A stretch of 64,000 nt of DNA, from contig CAMXCT020000313.1 in assembly GCA_947184155.2 (NCBI GenBank), positions 847,972 to 911,971 of the forward strand, written 5' to 3'. This stretch comes from Cladocopium goreaui. Lineage: Eukaryota > Sar > Dinophyceae > Suessiales > Symbiodiniaceae. The notes beneath the pieces are model-generated. The model did not search any database. It saw nothing but the letters and a program-made list of their open reading frames with translations, and was not told the DNA's origin. Made by a program: the position numbers and the translations under genes. Below are positions 56,090 to 64,000 of the stretch, piece by piece. Position 1 is the first letter of the stretch, and each line of letters starts with the position of its first letter.

Positions 56090-57560
56090 CTCATCGATGA
56101 TAAGTTTGGCTGGTCTTGCGAACCTTGCTTGGAAACCTGTTCCCAGGAACCTTGCCTGGAAACCCCTTGCTTGCGAACCTATTCTTGGAAACCTTTTTTG
56201 CAACCTTTTCTTGGAAACCTGTTCCTGGTAACCTTGCTTGCGAACCTGTTCCTGGAAAATTTGATTGAAAATCTTGTTCCTGGGGTGGCTGAAGACCCCA
56301 AGCTTTCGCTGTTGGGGAAAAACGTTCCCAAGCAAGTTCCCAGCAAAAGGTTCCCAAGCAAGGTTAAGTTCTTAGGAACCGCTTGCAAGTACGGTTCCCA
56401 AAAACGGTTCCCAAGCAAGGTCCCAGGAACCGTTTCCAAGCAAGGTTCCAAGAGGGAACAAGGCTCACAGGAACAGGTTCTCAAGCAAGCGTTCCCAGGA
56501 AGAGCTTGTTCCAAAGCAAAATTTCCAGGAGCAACTGGGAACCCTTGCTTGCGAACCTTTTTGTGGGAACGTTGCTTGAGAACCTCTTCCTAGCAACCTT
56601 GCTTGAGAAGCTGTTCCTGGGAACCTTGGGAACCTTTTGTTGGAAACATTGCCCGGGAACTTTTTCCGAGAACCTTACTTGTGAACCTGTTCTTGGGAAA
56701 CTTGTTTGGGAACCTTGTATGGGCACCTGTTCCTGGGAACCTGTGGCTGGGAAACTTGCTTGGGAACCTCTTCCTGAAAACCTTGCTTGGGAACCAGCTT
56801 GCTGGGAACCTTGCTTGGACACCTCTTCCTGGAAACCTCTTCTGGAAACACTTGCTTGAAAACCTGTTCTGGGAACCTTGTTTTGCTTGGAAAAACATGT
56901 TCCTGGAAATCTTGCTTGGGGAAACTTGCTGGGAACCTTGCTTGGACACCTTTTCCTGGAAACCTCTTCCTGGAAACACTTGCTTGAAAACCTGTTCTGC
57001 GAACCTTGTTTTGCTTGGAAAAACATGTTCCTGGAAATCTTGCTTGGGAAACGGTTCCTGGAAACCTTGAAAACGGTTCCTGAAATCCGTGCTTGCAAAA
57101 CCTGTTCCTGGGAACCTCTTCCTGGGAGCCCTTGCTTGGGAACCTCTTCCTGGGAACCTTGCTTGGGAACCTCTTCTTGGGAACCCTTGCTTGGGAACCT
57201 CTTGCTGGGAACCCTTGCTTGGGAGTCTGTTCCTGGCAACCTTGCCTGGGAACCTTGCTTGGGAACCTGTTCCTGGGAACCTGTTCCTGGGAACCTCCTG
57301 GGAACCTTGCTTGGGAACCTCTTCCTGGGAACCTTGCTTGGGGGAACCTCTTGGGAACCTCTTAAAAACCTTGCTTGGGAACCTGTTCCTGGGAACCTTG
57401 CTTGGGAACCTGTTCCTGGGAACCTGTTCCTGGGAACCTGTTCCTGGGAACCTGGGAACCCTTGCTTGGGTTTCTCTTGGAAAAGGAGACCCCTTCTTGG
57501 GAACCTGGTTCCCAACCTTGCGCGGTGCGGATTTGGCTGCTCCGACCGGCTCTGGGACCT
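56090..57560. repeat. GGAACC/GGTTCC minisatellite, ~1.45 kb
   Basis: About 80 imperfect copies of AACCTTGCTTGGGAACC and CTGTTCCTGGGAACC units. The basic word GGTTCCCAGGAACC is self-complementary, and around 56320-56520 the unit orientation is reversed relative to the rest, so the array can form many hairpins. Frames of 174-372 residues run through it on both strands (Trp/Glu/Pro/Leu-rich plus, Phe/Pro/Ser/Lys-rich minus) and are not genes. Both ends carry a near-identical word, GGCTGAAGACCCCAAGCTT, GCTGTTGGGG (56284-56318 and 57569-57598). Confidence 0.9.
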
Positions 57561-57608
57561 TTACTATGGCTGAAGACCCCAAGCTTACGCTGTTGGGGGA
57601 ACATGGAT

Positions 57609-58054
57609 GGCAACGACAACGACGTGGATCAAACATAATCAGAATTTGTCTAGCAGCTGCCATCTGATCCCATGCGTCGCATATATTTTTGCATATACAT
57701 CTATGCATCTATACATTATATTGGGATCTGAACACAAAGTCTTGCAAACCACTTCCTAGCTATTTAAGTTTCTTCACTGTGTTTCAATCTGAACTTCACC
57801 ATTGCTGCTGATTTTTTCTTTTAAATCAATTTGGTTTGCAGGTGCTGCGGGCAACTGGGAAATTTCATTGACAACTCTGTCGCCTCAATGATTCCTACGC
57901 TCACATTCTATACTCCAGCCGCTGAAAATTAGATACTAAGAAAAGTTTCACCGACCACGGCCACAACATCATGTATACCATGTTCGGTGGCGCTCAGCTC
58001 ATCTGTACCAAAAAAAGGAGCCAGCACCCGAAAATGTGGAAAACACGCAGACGT
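57609..58054 (-). other. 3' flank of the light-harvesting gene, duplicated at 59207-59607
   Basis: It shares GGCAACGA-AACGACGTGG, ATCATAATCAGAATTTGTC-type words, CTGCCATCTGATCCCATGCG and AACTGGGAAATTTCATTGAC with the copy 1.55-1.6 kb to the right. It follows the stop codon of the gene and may be its 3' UTR plus intergenic spacer. The repetition marks an old tandem gene duplication. Confidence 0.75.
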
Positions 58055-59112
58055 CTACAGCCCGAACTGCTCAACGGCATCCTTTCCCGTGTACAGCTCC
58101 GCGGCAATGATGCCAATAGCCGCGAACATCGCGAAGCGGCCGTTGTTAATCTCACGCTCCTCAGTATGGTTGCCGTTAAACATGCTATGAATCCAGCTAG
58201 CCAGAAACCAAACAGAATCTGGGGCAGGATGCTAGAAGTGACTCTGCACTTGTTGTGAAATACAGTGAAGACCCCTGATATGCTACCCACCTTGAACTGG
58301 GGATGCGCTTTCTTTAAGGCATCTACCTTGATCTCTCACTGCAATTGAGTGTCTCTCATTTCCTGGTTGTACTGGTTCAGGCCAAGGGGGTCACCGAAGT
58401 TTCCTGGCTCCTTGTCATCACTCTCAGTCCACGCGCCCAACTCAAGGATGCCAGCCACAGCGAAAAGAGCCACAAAGCCATAGCTTCCTGGAGCTGTGAT
58501 GGAAGCAGCAAGGCCACTTGGAACAGACTCAAAGCCAGGGAACTTCACATAGTGTTGCACCACTGCACCAAGGGCTGCCATCATCGCAGCGCGGCCATGC
58601 TTGATTTCAGCAGCACGAAGGTTGCGGAATCCGGCCTCATCGCCCTTCTTGCAAAACCCTACCGGGTCAAAGAAGCCCAAAGGAGCCATAGCGCCAATCT
58701 GGGTAGCAGGGTCAAAGCTTGAACTTCCTCCACCCTTGCCTGCAACGGTTTCCTCTCCCTTTTTCAAGGAGCCAACACCAGCAGAGCCTGCAACAGCTGA
58801 GGTGGTTGCAGTCGCTCCCTTGGCTGCAGCAGCTGCTTTTGCAGCAGCAGCGGCAGCGGCAGCAGCAGACACGGGCTCAGCTCGTCGGGCCATGCGGCTG
58901 CGTCCAGCAGCCACGGCTCCGACGCCAACGAGGCCCATCAGCGGCAGTGCGCTGCCGAATCCCTGCGATGGGGCAGCTGAGGCACCACGCAAGTTGGCCA
59001 CGGCTTCAGTGCTCACAACAGGCCCGGAAGCACTTGGCACAAATGCCTGCGTGGCCACGTAACCACCGGCGACAAGGCCGGCAGCTGCCAAGATGGTGTT
59101 GCGAGGAGCCAT
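58055..59112 (-). CDS. Chlorophyll a/c-binding light-harvesting protein, plastid-targeted
   Basis: Exon 1 (59112-58354) encodes 253 residues and exon 2 (58159-58055) 34 more, joined in phase 0 to give 287. The protein would bind chlorophyll a/c and carotenoid in the thylakoid antenna. N-terminus: signal-peptide-like helix (1-22), AFVP motif (23-26), second hydrophobic segment (57-70) before RRAEP, the bipartite leader of peridinin plastids. A long Ala-rich linker (82-100) follows. LHC helix 1 is AAEIKHGRAAMMAALG (167-182), a middle helix lies at about 208-228, and helix 3 is EINNGRFAMFAAIGIIA, in exon 2. Without splicing the frame stops after five more residues and loses helix 3. The intron (58160-58353, 194 nt) reads GA...AG. 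A relic of a tandem copy lies upstream. Confidence 0.9.
58160..58353 (-). other. Intron of the light-harvesting gene with GA-AG ends
   Basis: Exon 1 ends ATGAGA and the intron begins GACACTCAAT; it ends ATACTGAG before GAGCGTGAG. The choice is forced by protein similarity (EMR joined to EREINNGRFAMF) and by exact phase. Shifts of a base or two using the shared GAG are possible; none gives a GT donor. Non-canonical donors are known for dinoflagellates. Confidence 0.65.
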
Positions 59113-59151
59113 TGCAACAAAAGTGATTCAAGGGCGTGGGGCGCAGGGCTG
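59113..59151 (-). promoter_or_regulatory. 5' UTR with possible trans-splice acceptor
   Basis: Above the ATG the minus strand has GTCACATTTTCAG| with the AG at 59150-59149, giving a 36-nt leader. Dinoflagellate mRNAs usually receive a 22-nt spliced leader at such a site. No promoter motif is visible. Confidence 0.45.
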
Positions 59152-59206
59152 AAAATGTGACAGATCTGCGTTAAAATACTGCGGCAATACAATACAAAAA
59201 ATGCAT

Positions 59207-59629
59207 GGCAACGAAAACGACGTGGATCAAACATAATCAGAATTTGTCTAGCACCTGCCATCTGATCCCATGCGTCGCATATATTTTTGCATATACATCT
59301 ATGCTTCTATCCATTATATCAGGATCTGAACATAAAGTCTTGCAGACCACTTCCTAGCTATTTAAGTTCCTTCACTGTGCTTCAAATCTGAACTTCAACA
59401 TTGCTGCTGATTTTTCTGCAACGTGTTCTTAAAGGAAATCAATTTGGTTTGCAGGTGCTGCAGGCAACTGGGAAATTTCATTGACAGCTCTGTCGCTTCA
59501 ATGATTCCTACGCTCACATTCTATGCTCCAGCCCCTGAAGTGGCTCTCAGCTCATCTGTACCGAAAAGAGGAGCCAGCACCCAAAAATTTGGAAAACACG
59601 CAGACGTCTACAGCCCGAACTGCTCAACG
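59207..59629 (-). pseudogene. Relic of a tandem light-harvesting gene copy (last codons and 3' flank)
   Basis: The minus strand keeps only VEQFGL and the TAG at 59608-59610, followed by the same 3' flank as the intact gene. Upstream of this point similarity stops abruptly (59630 on). The relic is thus a truncated tandem neighbour with its coding part lost by deletion. Confidence 0.7.
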
Positions 59630-59875
59630 GTAACACTAACACAATTGGTTTCCTGTCATCGCGTGGATCAATGTTTCATTCCACCCATAGCTCGAACGAT
59701 ACAATACGATCCCGTCGCTAGATTCTCCCATTCTTTGCCACCAGAATGCTTGAAAAACACATGAAAAACATCACCAAGAATCACCAACCCAAACATCAAA
59801 TTTTCAAGTCACTAGAGAAATTCTCGAAATTTGCGCTCTTGGGGATTGTTTGGCTTCGTTTTTGTTGAGGAAATG
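59630..59875. other. No gene recognised
   Basis: Unique sequence replacing the lost part of the tandem copy. Nothing supported. Confidence 0.4.
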
Positions 59876-59876
59876 A

Positions 59877-59920
59877 CAGGCCCCATGGCCTCGCTTCGGT
59901 GCCGACACCGTGACCGGGGC
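59877..59920 (-). CDS. Short coding exon, unknown protein
   Basis: The acceptor AATCCGTGCCAG| is followed by APVTVSAPKRGHGA and a donor GGCCT|GTCATT. The frame stays open for a further 20 residues if that donor is not used. Confidence 0.4.
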
Positions 59921-60663
59921 CTGGCACGGATTCCACCACCGTCAGGGGAAAAATGCCACCGGATTTCACCAGGAAAAATGGTGGTTGAACCAGAAAAAAA
60001 TGGTGTTTTAACCAGCTTTAACCAGCTTTAACCAGCTTTAACCATGACTTTTCGCTCCAAAACAGGAGGCTTCACCATCAGCTGGTCATCGATGGGGACA
60101 TTTTTCACAAATCTCACCAGTCGTAGGTCCTAGGAATTTTCACGTGAACCGAATGATGATAGGAGCTTCATGCTTTAAACATATATTTAAATAAATTCCA
60201 AAAAAAAAACTTGATTTACCAATCGCTAAATGAGAATTACATCAAGAAAACATGCTTTCCCATCCGGTGATCAAACACGGCAGTGGATATCTATTTATAT
60301 ATATATATGTGGTTGGCGGTTTCAACCCCTCTGAAAAAATATATATATATATGATGTAGATAGATGTTCCCCCGTCAATGTTGGTCATTTGGTCACAAAC
60401 TTCAAGATTGATCGAAGCTTGGTAACAGCCGAAAAATTGTTACAAATCCCGAAGTTCAGCTTTTGCAGTTCCAATCTTGGATCACTTTAGAAACTCCAAC
60501 TTCCAGTGATTCGAGAACTGGAAAACCCCTCGGTTTTAACCCAAGACAATGATCCACAAATACGGTGGGTTTTTGTTTTGTCTATGTTAAACATGGTTGA
60601 AACTATTGGTGGGTAAACATTTTGCCAAACAGGGCACGATATCACCTGTTTTGAAGTTCTAAC

Positions 60664-60764
60664 CTTCAAGACATCTCCAAAACGCATCCCCGTCGCCACC
60701 TCAGTCTCTGGGAAGAGTTGCTCGATGAGCGCAAACAACATGGCTTTCCGGCAAAGATCCGCTT
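60664..60764 (-). CDS. Coding exon, unknown helical protein
   Basis: The acceptor GCGCTTTGAG| and canonical donor TTGAAG|GTTAGA bound 101 nt reading ADLCRKAMLFALIEQLF, then PETEVATGMRFGDVLK. The peptide is strongly protein-like (amphipathic helix). The plus strand also has an open frame (HPRRHLSLWEELLDERK), so the strand rests on splice sites. Family unknown. Confidence 0.5.
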
Positions 60765-61241
60765 CTCAAAGCGCGTCACGGCGTCACGCGTGCTAAACTT
60801 CGACTCGAGCGCTGGATCAGCTACGTGACAGATTCAAATGTTGGTGATACCTGGCGACCTCTGGAATCCTCTGAATTTATTTCAGAATGTGACCCGATGA
60901 TGGAATTTAAGAGGCCAAGTTGCTTCGTCTCTATTGTATTCAATTGTGTTTTTTTTGGGAATGTCATCTTTCTTTGAGCTGACATTTTAACATACTTGAT
61001 TGCAACCAGAGTTGTTGGAACGAGTATGCGCAAGCTGCGAAAAATTCATGGAAGTGTTGACCAAAATGACTTGCCCCGATATCCACCGAAAGTACCATAC
61101 TCCACGAAAAAAAAAAAACTCTTTCCCTGCAGCAATTCCGGGGTCTGGGACCATAACTCCACCATACTCCACCAGTTTCAGTGATCATACTGTAGCAAGG
61201 AACGCTCTAATAAAAGAAAACAAATGCAGTAAGTAAGACGG

Positions 61242-61352
61242 TACCCTCTGGTAAACTAACGTAGCTATGGAAAGATCCACAATTTTATAGCTGGGTAAAT
61301 CAACTATTTCGACTGGGCCATTTTCAATAGCTATGTTAGTTTACCAGAGGGG
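61242..61352. repeat. Family A element
   Basis: It opens TACCCTCTGGTAAACTAACG and closes GTTAGTTTACCAGAGGGGA. The interior has AACTATTTCGACTGGGCC. Termini give CTG|GTAAAC (a good donor) and TTACCAG|. Confidence 0.8.
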
Positions 61353-61475
61353 AAAACTGTAATTTGATCAGAACTCCACCATGATGTCATTCGATGTTAA
61401 AATCCTCTTGCTTCAGAAGGAGATTCCCATAGGTGTATATAGTCTTACACTATTCATGTTCCCATATGGATATAA

Positions 61476-61550
61476 TATTATATATATACATATACATATA
61501 TATATATACATATATATATACATATATATATACATATATATATATATTGG
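61476..61550. repeat. TATATACATA microsatellite
   Basis: A TA-rich run with TATATACATA units. No coding potential. Confidence 0.9.
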
Positions 61551-61757
61551 GTAATAGATATCCATTGATGATTCCTCAACATATTGGGTAGTATGAAAAT
61601 CAACGAATCATCAACCAACCAAGGTTCCCTGGGAATCATAGCAATTATGGACGGTATACTATGGTGCTCATTCTATCATATAGTGTAGCAGTGAGAACTT
61701 GCCAAATATCTCTGGTCTCCTGAGTTTGGTACCTGCCATCCTGAAAAAGAACTACAC

Positions 61758-61841
61758 CAGTTTGACGTGACCCCTTCGTCCTGTTCAACGGTCTGTTGCC
61801 GTTGCCTCGATTTTGCTGCAGGGGTGGTGCAGGTTTCGAGG
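61758..61841 (-). CDS. Coding exon, unknown Gln/Arg-rich protein
   Basis: The acceptor GAGCATCTCAG| (or the AG 9 nt upstream after TTTTTTTCCTGAG) and donor AACTG|GTGTAG bound about 84 nt reading LETCTTPAAKSRQRQQ, then TVEQDEGVTSNW. Confidence 0.45.
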
Positions 61842-61859
61842 CTGAGATGCTCAGGAAAA

Positions 61860-62510
61860 AAATATAAACTCAATGTGTGTTTTCTCATCAAACCTTGACT
61901 TTGTTATCTTTGTTGCTTAAATACCCATCACAAAACTTGGCTGTTCGCCTTGTTAATCCCCAGAAACATCAGACCATGTGTTGTGGCAAAGACACCGGAT
62001 TAGTGCGATGGCGATCTGTCGAATAATTTTTCATCAAAGAACTCTAAAAACCGAAAACTGGTCCCGTCTGAACATAAAATCAAAAAAATAGAACAGTATG
62101 TCTTGCATAAACTGAAATTGATATGATTCCAAATCCTTATGTAGCTTAGTCTCCAAATGCTTTTCTTCTGGGAAGTGTGTTTGTCGAAATACAAAACTAC
62201 TACCCAGCAACTGCTGAGGGTGCATAGCCCATAACATATCCCAAAATCTGGCTCTTGGTTGGACTGGGAAAGGATCCAAAATCCGCATGTCTCGCAACAC
62301 TGAGACACCAAAATTCTTGCAACAGTGGCAAAAAATAACACTGAGGTATAGCCTTGATTTTGCTTTTGGAACATCAAAAAAGGGACCATTACCCTTAAAT
62401 CTGTCAAAGGTCAAAACCCAACCCCTGGTAGAATCCTTGGAAAATGGATGTGTGAATTCCTTCTGACATAGTAAGAAAATAGTTGATATAGCTTGTAACC
62501 CATCCCCAGG
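61860..62510. other. No gene recognised
   Basis: AT-rich. Minus-strand frames of 126-135 residues at 62000-62414 are open but Phe/Cys/Leu-rich, without a recognised domain. Confidence 0.35.
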
Positions 62511-62514
62511 TTAC

Positions 62515-62584
62515 AAACTTTAAGCGGACACGGGCGGTCGCGCCTATGGAGGGTTTGCATGGTCTTTCTCTCGCTTTTCTTGGC
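62515..62584 (-). CDS. Coding exon, unknown basic protein
   Basis: The acceptor TCCTCATCAG| and donor AAAGTTT|GTAACC bound about 70 nt reading AKKSERKTMQTLHRRD, then RPCPLKV. Another frame (CDTCDILIRPRKARERP) starts upstream. The GC-rich island is real, but the exact frame is uncertain. Confidence 0.4.
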
Positions 62585-62673
62585 CTGATGAGGATGTCGC
62601 AGGTGTCGCAGGACACTTCGACTTATTTTGGATCAGCTGGATCAAAGAAGATTGGAATAAAACCTCCATATTG

Positions 62674-62795
62674 TACCATCTGGTTATGACTAACATAGGT
62701 AAACCATGGAAAATCCATCCATTTTTAAGTTCGGTAAACCATCTATTTTGATTAGGGCCATCTATACCATGGCTATGTTAAATAACCAGATGGTA
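62674..62795. repeat. Family A element
   Basis: It opens TACCATCTGGTTATGACTAA and closes GTTAAATAACCAGATGGTA, with the interior words CCATCCATTTTTAAG and AAACCATCTATTTTGATT. Confidence 0.8.
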
Positions 62796-63182
62796 TATGT
62801 GTTTTCCCATCTATCGGATAAGTCATGATGCTCATGGAAAAAGCATCGGTGTGGGTCCAGAATCAGAAAAACCACGAGGCATGAGGCGTTGCTGGCAACT
62901 CACATAAGGATGACCTAATGTAGCCTTGACCCACTTATGATTGGCCCTGGATGACTCAACATGCCATATTCCAAGCCCACGTAAGTTGAGTGTCATCTTT
63001 TTTTGGGACAATTCCGGTGAGATTCAACAGGCCCCGGCTGGTGCCACCAGAACCAGCTGAATGGGTGGAGGACATTTCCGGCAGGTCGTCATAAGAGGGG
63101 TTCTGTCGTTCCTGGCAAAATACAGTATCCAGGGAAGCCTAGTTTATTGTTGTTGGGTCCCAAAACAAAATTCGCAGCACTT

Positions 63183-63230
63183 CCAACGCTGCAGCCACTA
63201 TCAAACGGACCTCCTCAAAAACGTCTTTAC
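63183..63230 (-). CDS. Possible coding exon, strand competing
   Basis: The minus strand reads GKDVFEEVRLIVAAAL, then EVLRIL, after the acceptor TGACCTCCCAG| with a GTGCTG donor inside. The plus strand over the same bases also has clean sites (ATTCGCAG|, GGGAG|GTCATC) reading HFQRCSHYQTDLLKNV. One of the two is probably an exon. Confidence 0.4.
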
Positions 63231-63239
63231 CTGGGAGGT

Positions 63240-64000
63240 CATCAGATCAGGGTCCGAGTGGTGGGTGAAAAAATATCCACATCTGGGAACCTGGGTGAAG
63301 CTGGGTTTTTGTATCTCGACTGGAACCTTTCTTTCGAAGCGACTCGAAAACGGACTTATTTTTCCTGGCAAAACTTCGGAGTTTTTTCGACAGTTTAGAA
63401 GACAGTCGGCAAGTCTGTCTTTGTCTAAACATGTCTAAACCAAGACCCCAAAGAAAAATGTTGCCTTTTCTATCCAAATCTTGGTTTTGGTGATCCAAAT
63501 GTTTACCCCAAAAGTTCTTGGTATTTGACCCTAATCCGAAACCAGGGATTCCCAGGGATTCCATGATTCCATGGCAGTGCTTCTTGAATCAGCCAAGGCC
63601 ACATGATGTTTTAATATTAATTATAATATATATTATGATTAATTATTTAATATATTATAATATCTTAAAATATATATTATTATATATTATATATCGGGAT
63701 AGTCTGGTTAAGAGCCCTCAATCACTGCAAAGAGCTCTCAGTCAGTCAGACTATATATACCCATATATATATATATGTTTATTTGGTGAGCCTCCCATCC
63801 TTGAAATACAAGTCAAGTATGGCTCAACATCAGGTACCAACGGACCAAAGAAGGTGGTTTTTGGCCGGAGTGTCGCGTCAGTCTTGGTATGAAACCATCC
63901 AAGGTTGAGGTATTCAACGAAAATTGTTGCAGAAATCTCCCATTTTGACCCATTTTGGTGGTCAACTAAGGCAAACCTTCATGTCTTGGCGGTCAGTTTT
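63240..64000. other. No gene recognised; TA/TTA repeats at 63610-63780
   Basis: AT-rich sequence with TATTAT and TATATA runs. An imperfect repeat GAGCCCTCA-TCA-TGCAAAGAGCTCTCAGTCA is at 63711-63750. Confidence 0.4.

Noticed and set aside
56481..57708. 344- and 372-residue minus-strand frames and 231-residue plus frame
   Set aside because: All are translations of the GGAACC minisatellite, with no recognisable domain.
1..64000. CRISPR arrays, tRNA or rRNA genes, bacterial operons
   Set aside because: No evenly spaced repeat-spacer array, no cloverleaf with anticodon and T-loop, no rRNA blocks and no ribosome-binding-site pattern were seen by eye. A covariance-model scan would be decisive for tRNA genes.

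Overview
The window looks like nuclear DNA of a dinoflagellate, most likely of the Suessiales/Symbiodiniaceae type (inference). The clearest host gene encodes a plastid-targeted chlorophyll a/c-binding light-harvesting protein with a signal peptide, an FVP motif and a second hydrophobic segment, as in peridinin-plastid precursors. Its intron can be placed exactly and appears to be GA-AG. Other coding signal comes as short GC-rich islands of about 40-150 nt in a sea of AT-rich, repeat-filled DNA, many bounded by GT-AG or GC-AG sites. Such short exons, long introns and non-canonical donors are known from dinoflagellates. Almost every supported coding feature is on the minus strand, which suits unidirectional gene arrays.

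Layout. 1-12 kb: non-coding, rich in micro- and minisatellites, foldbacks and small inverted-repeat elements, with one convincing minus exon near 6.5 kb. 12-30 kb: a chain of short minus-strand exons, many encoding Ala/Pro/Glu-rich peptides, separated by introns; a 0.9-kb 9-bp minisatellite (19.3-20.2 kb) and a CpG-rich foldback between TA runs (24.9-26.0 kb) lie within it. 31.1-33.7 kb: a decayed retroelement remnant with gag-like sequence and split direct repeats. 34-37 kb: more minus exons and small elements. 38.1-41.3 kb: three tandem copies of a ~1-kb unit containing an exon that is intact only in the middle copy. 46.0-47.5 kb: a tandem duplication rich in ACCAT repeats. 47.6-55.4 kb: a large tyrosine-recombinase retrotransposon. 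56.1-57.6 kb: a GGAACC-type minisatellite. 58.0-59.6 kb: the light-harvesting gene plus the relic of a tandem neighbour. 59.9-63.2 kb: more minus exons.

The main find is the 7.8-kb element at 47604-55405. It has the split direct repeat order A1-ORFs-B1-A2-B2 of PAT/Ngaro-like retroelements. Its polyprotein has reverse transcriptase and RNase H, with a complete C5-cytosine DNA methyltransferase domain nested inside the RNase H domain (between the first catalytic Asp and the catalytic Glu). A separate tyrosine recombinase ORF overlaps in the -1 frame. The two B repeats look identical, so the insertion seems young, but gag carries a stop and a frameshift.

The second find is two families of short inverted-repeat elements whose ends read CTG|GT...AG|. 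Their termini contain ready-made splice sites. One copy (22689-22799) lies exactly at the edge of a phase-0 exon, so it can be read as a complete intron (an introner).
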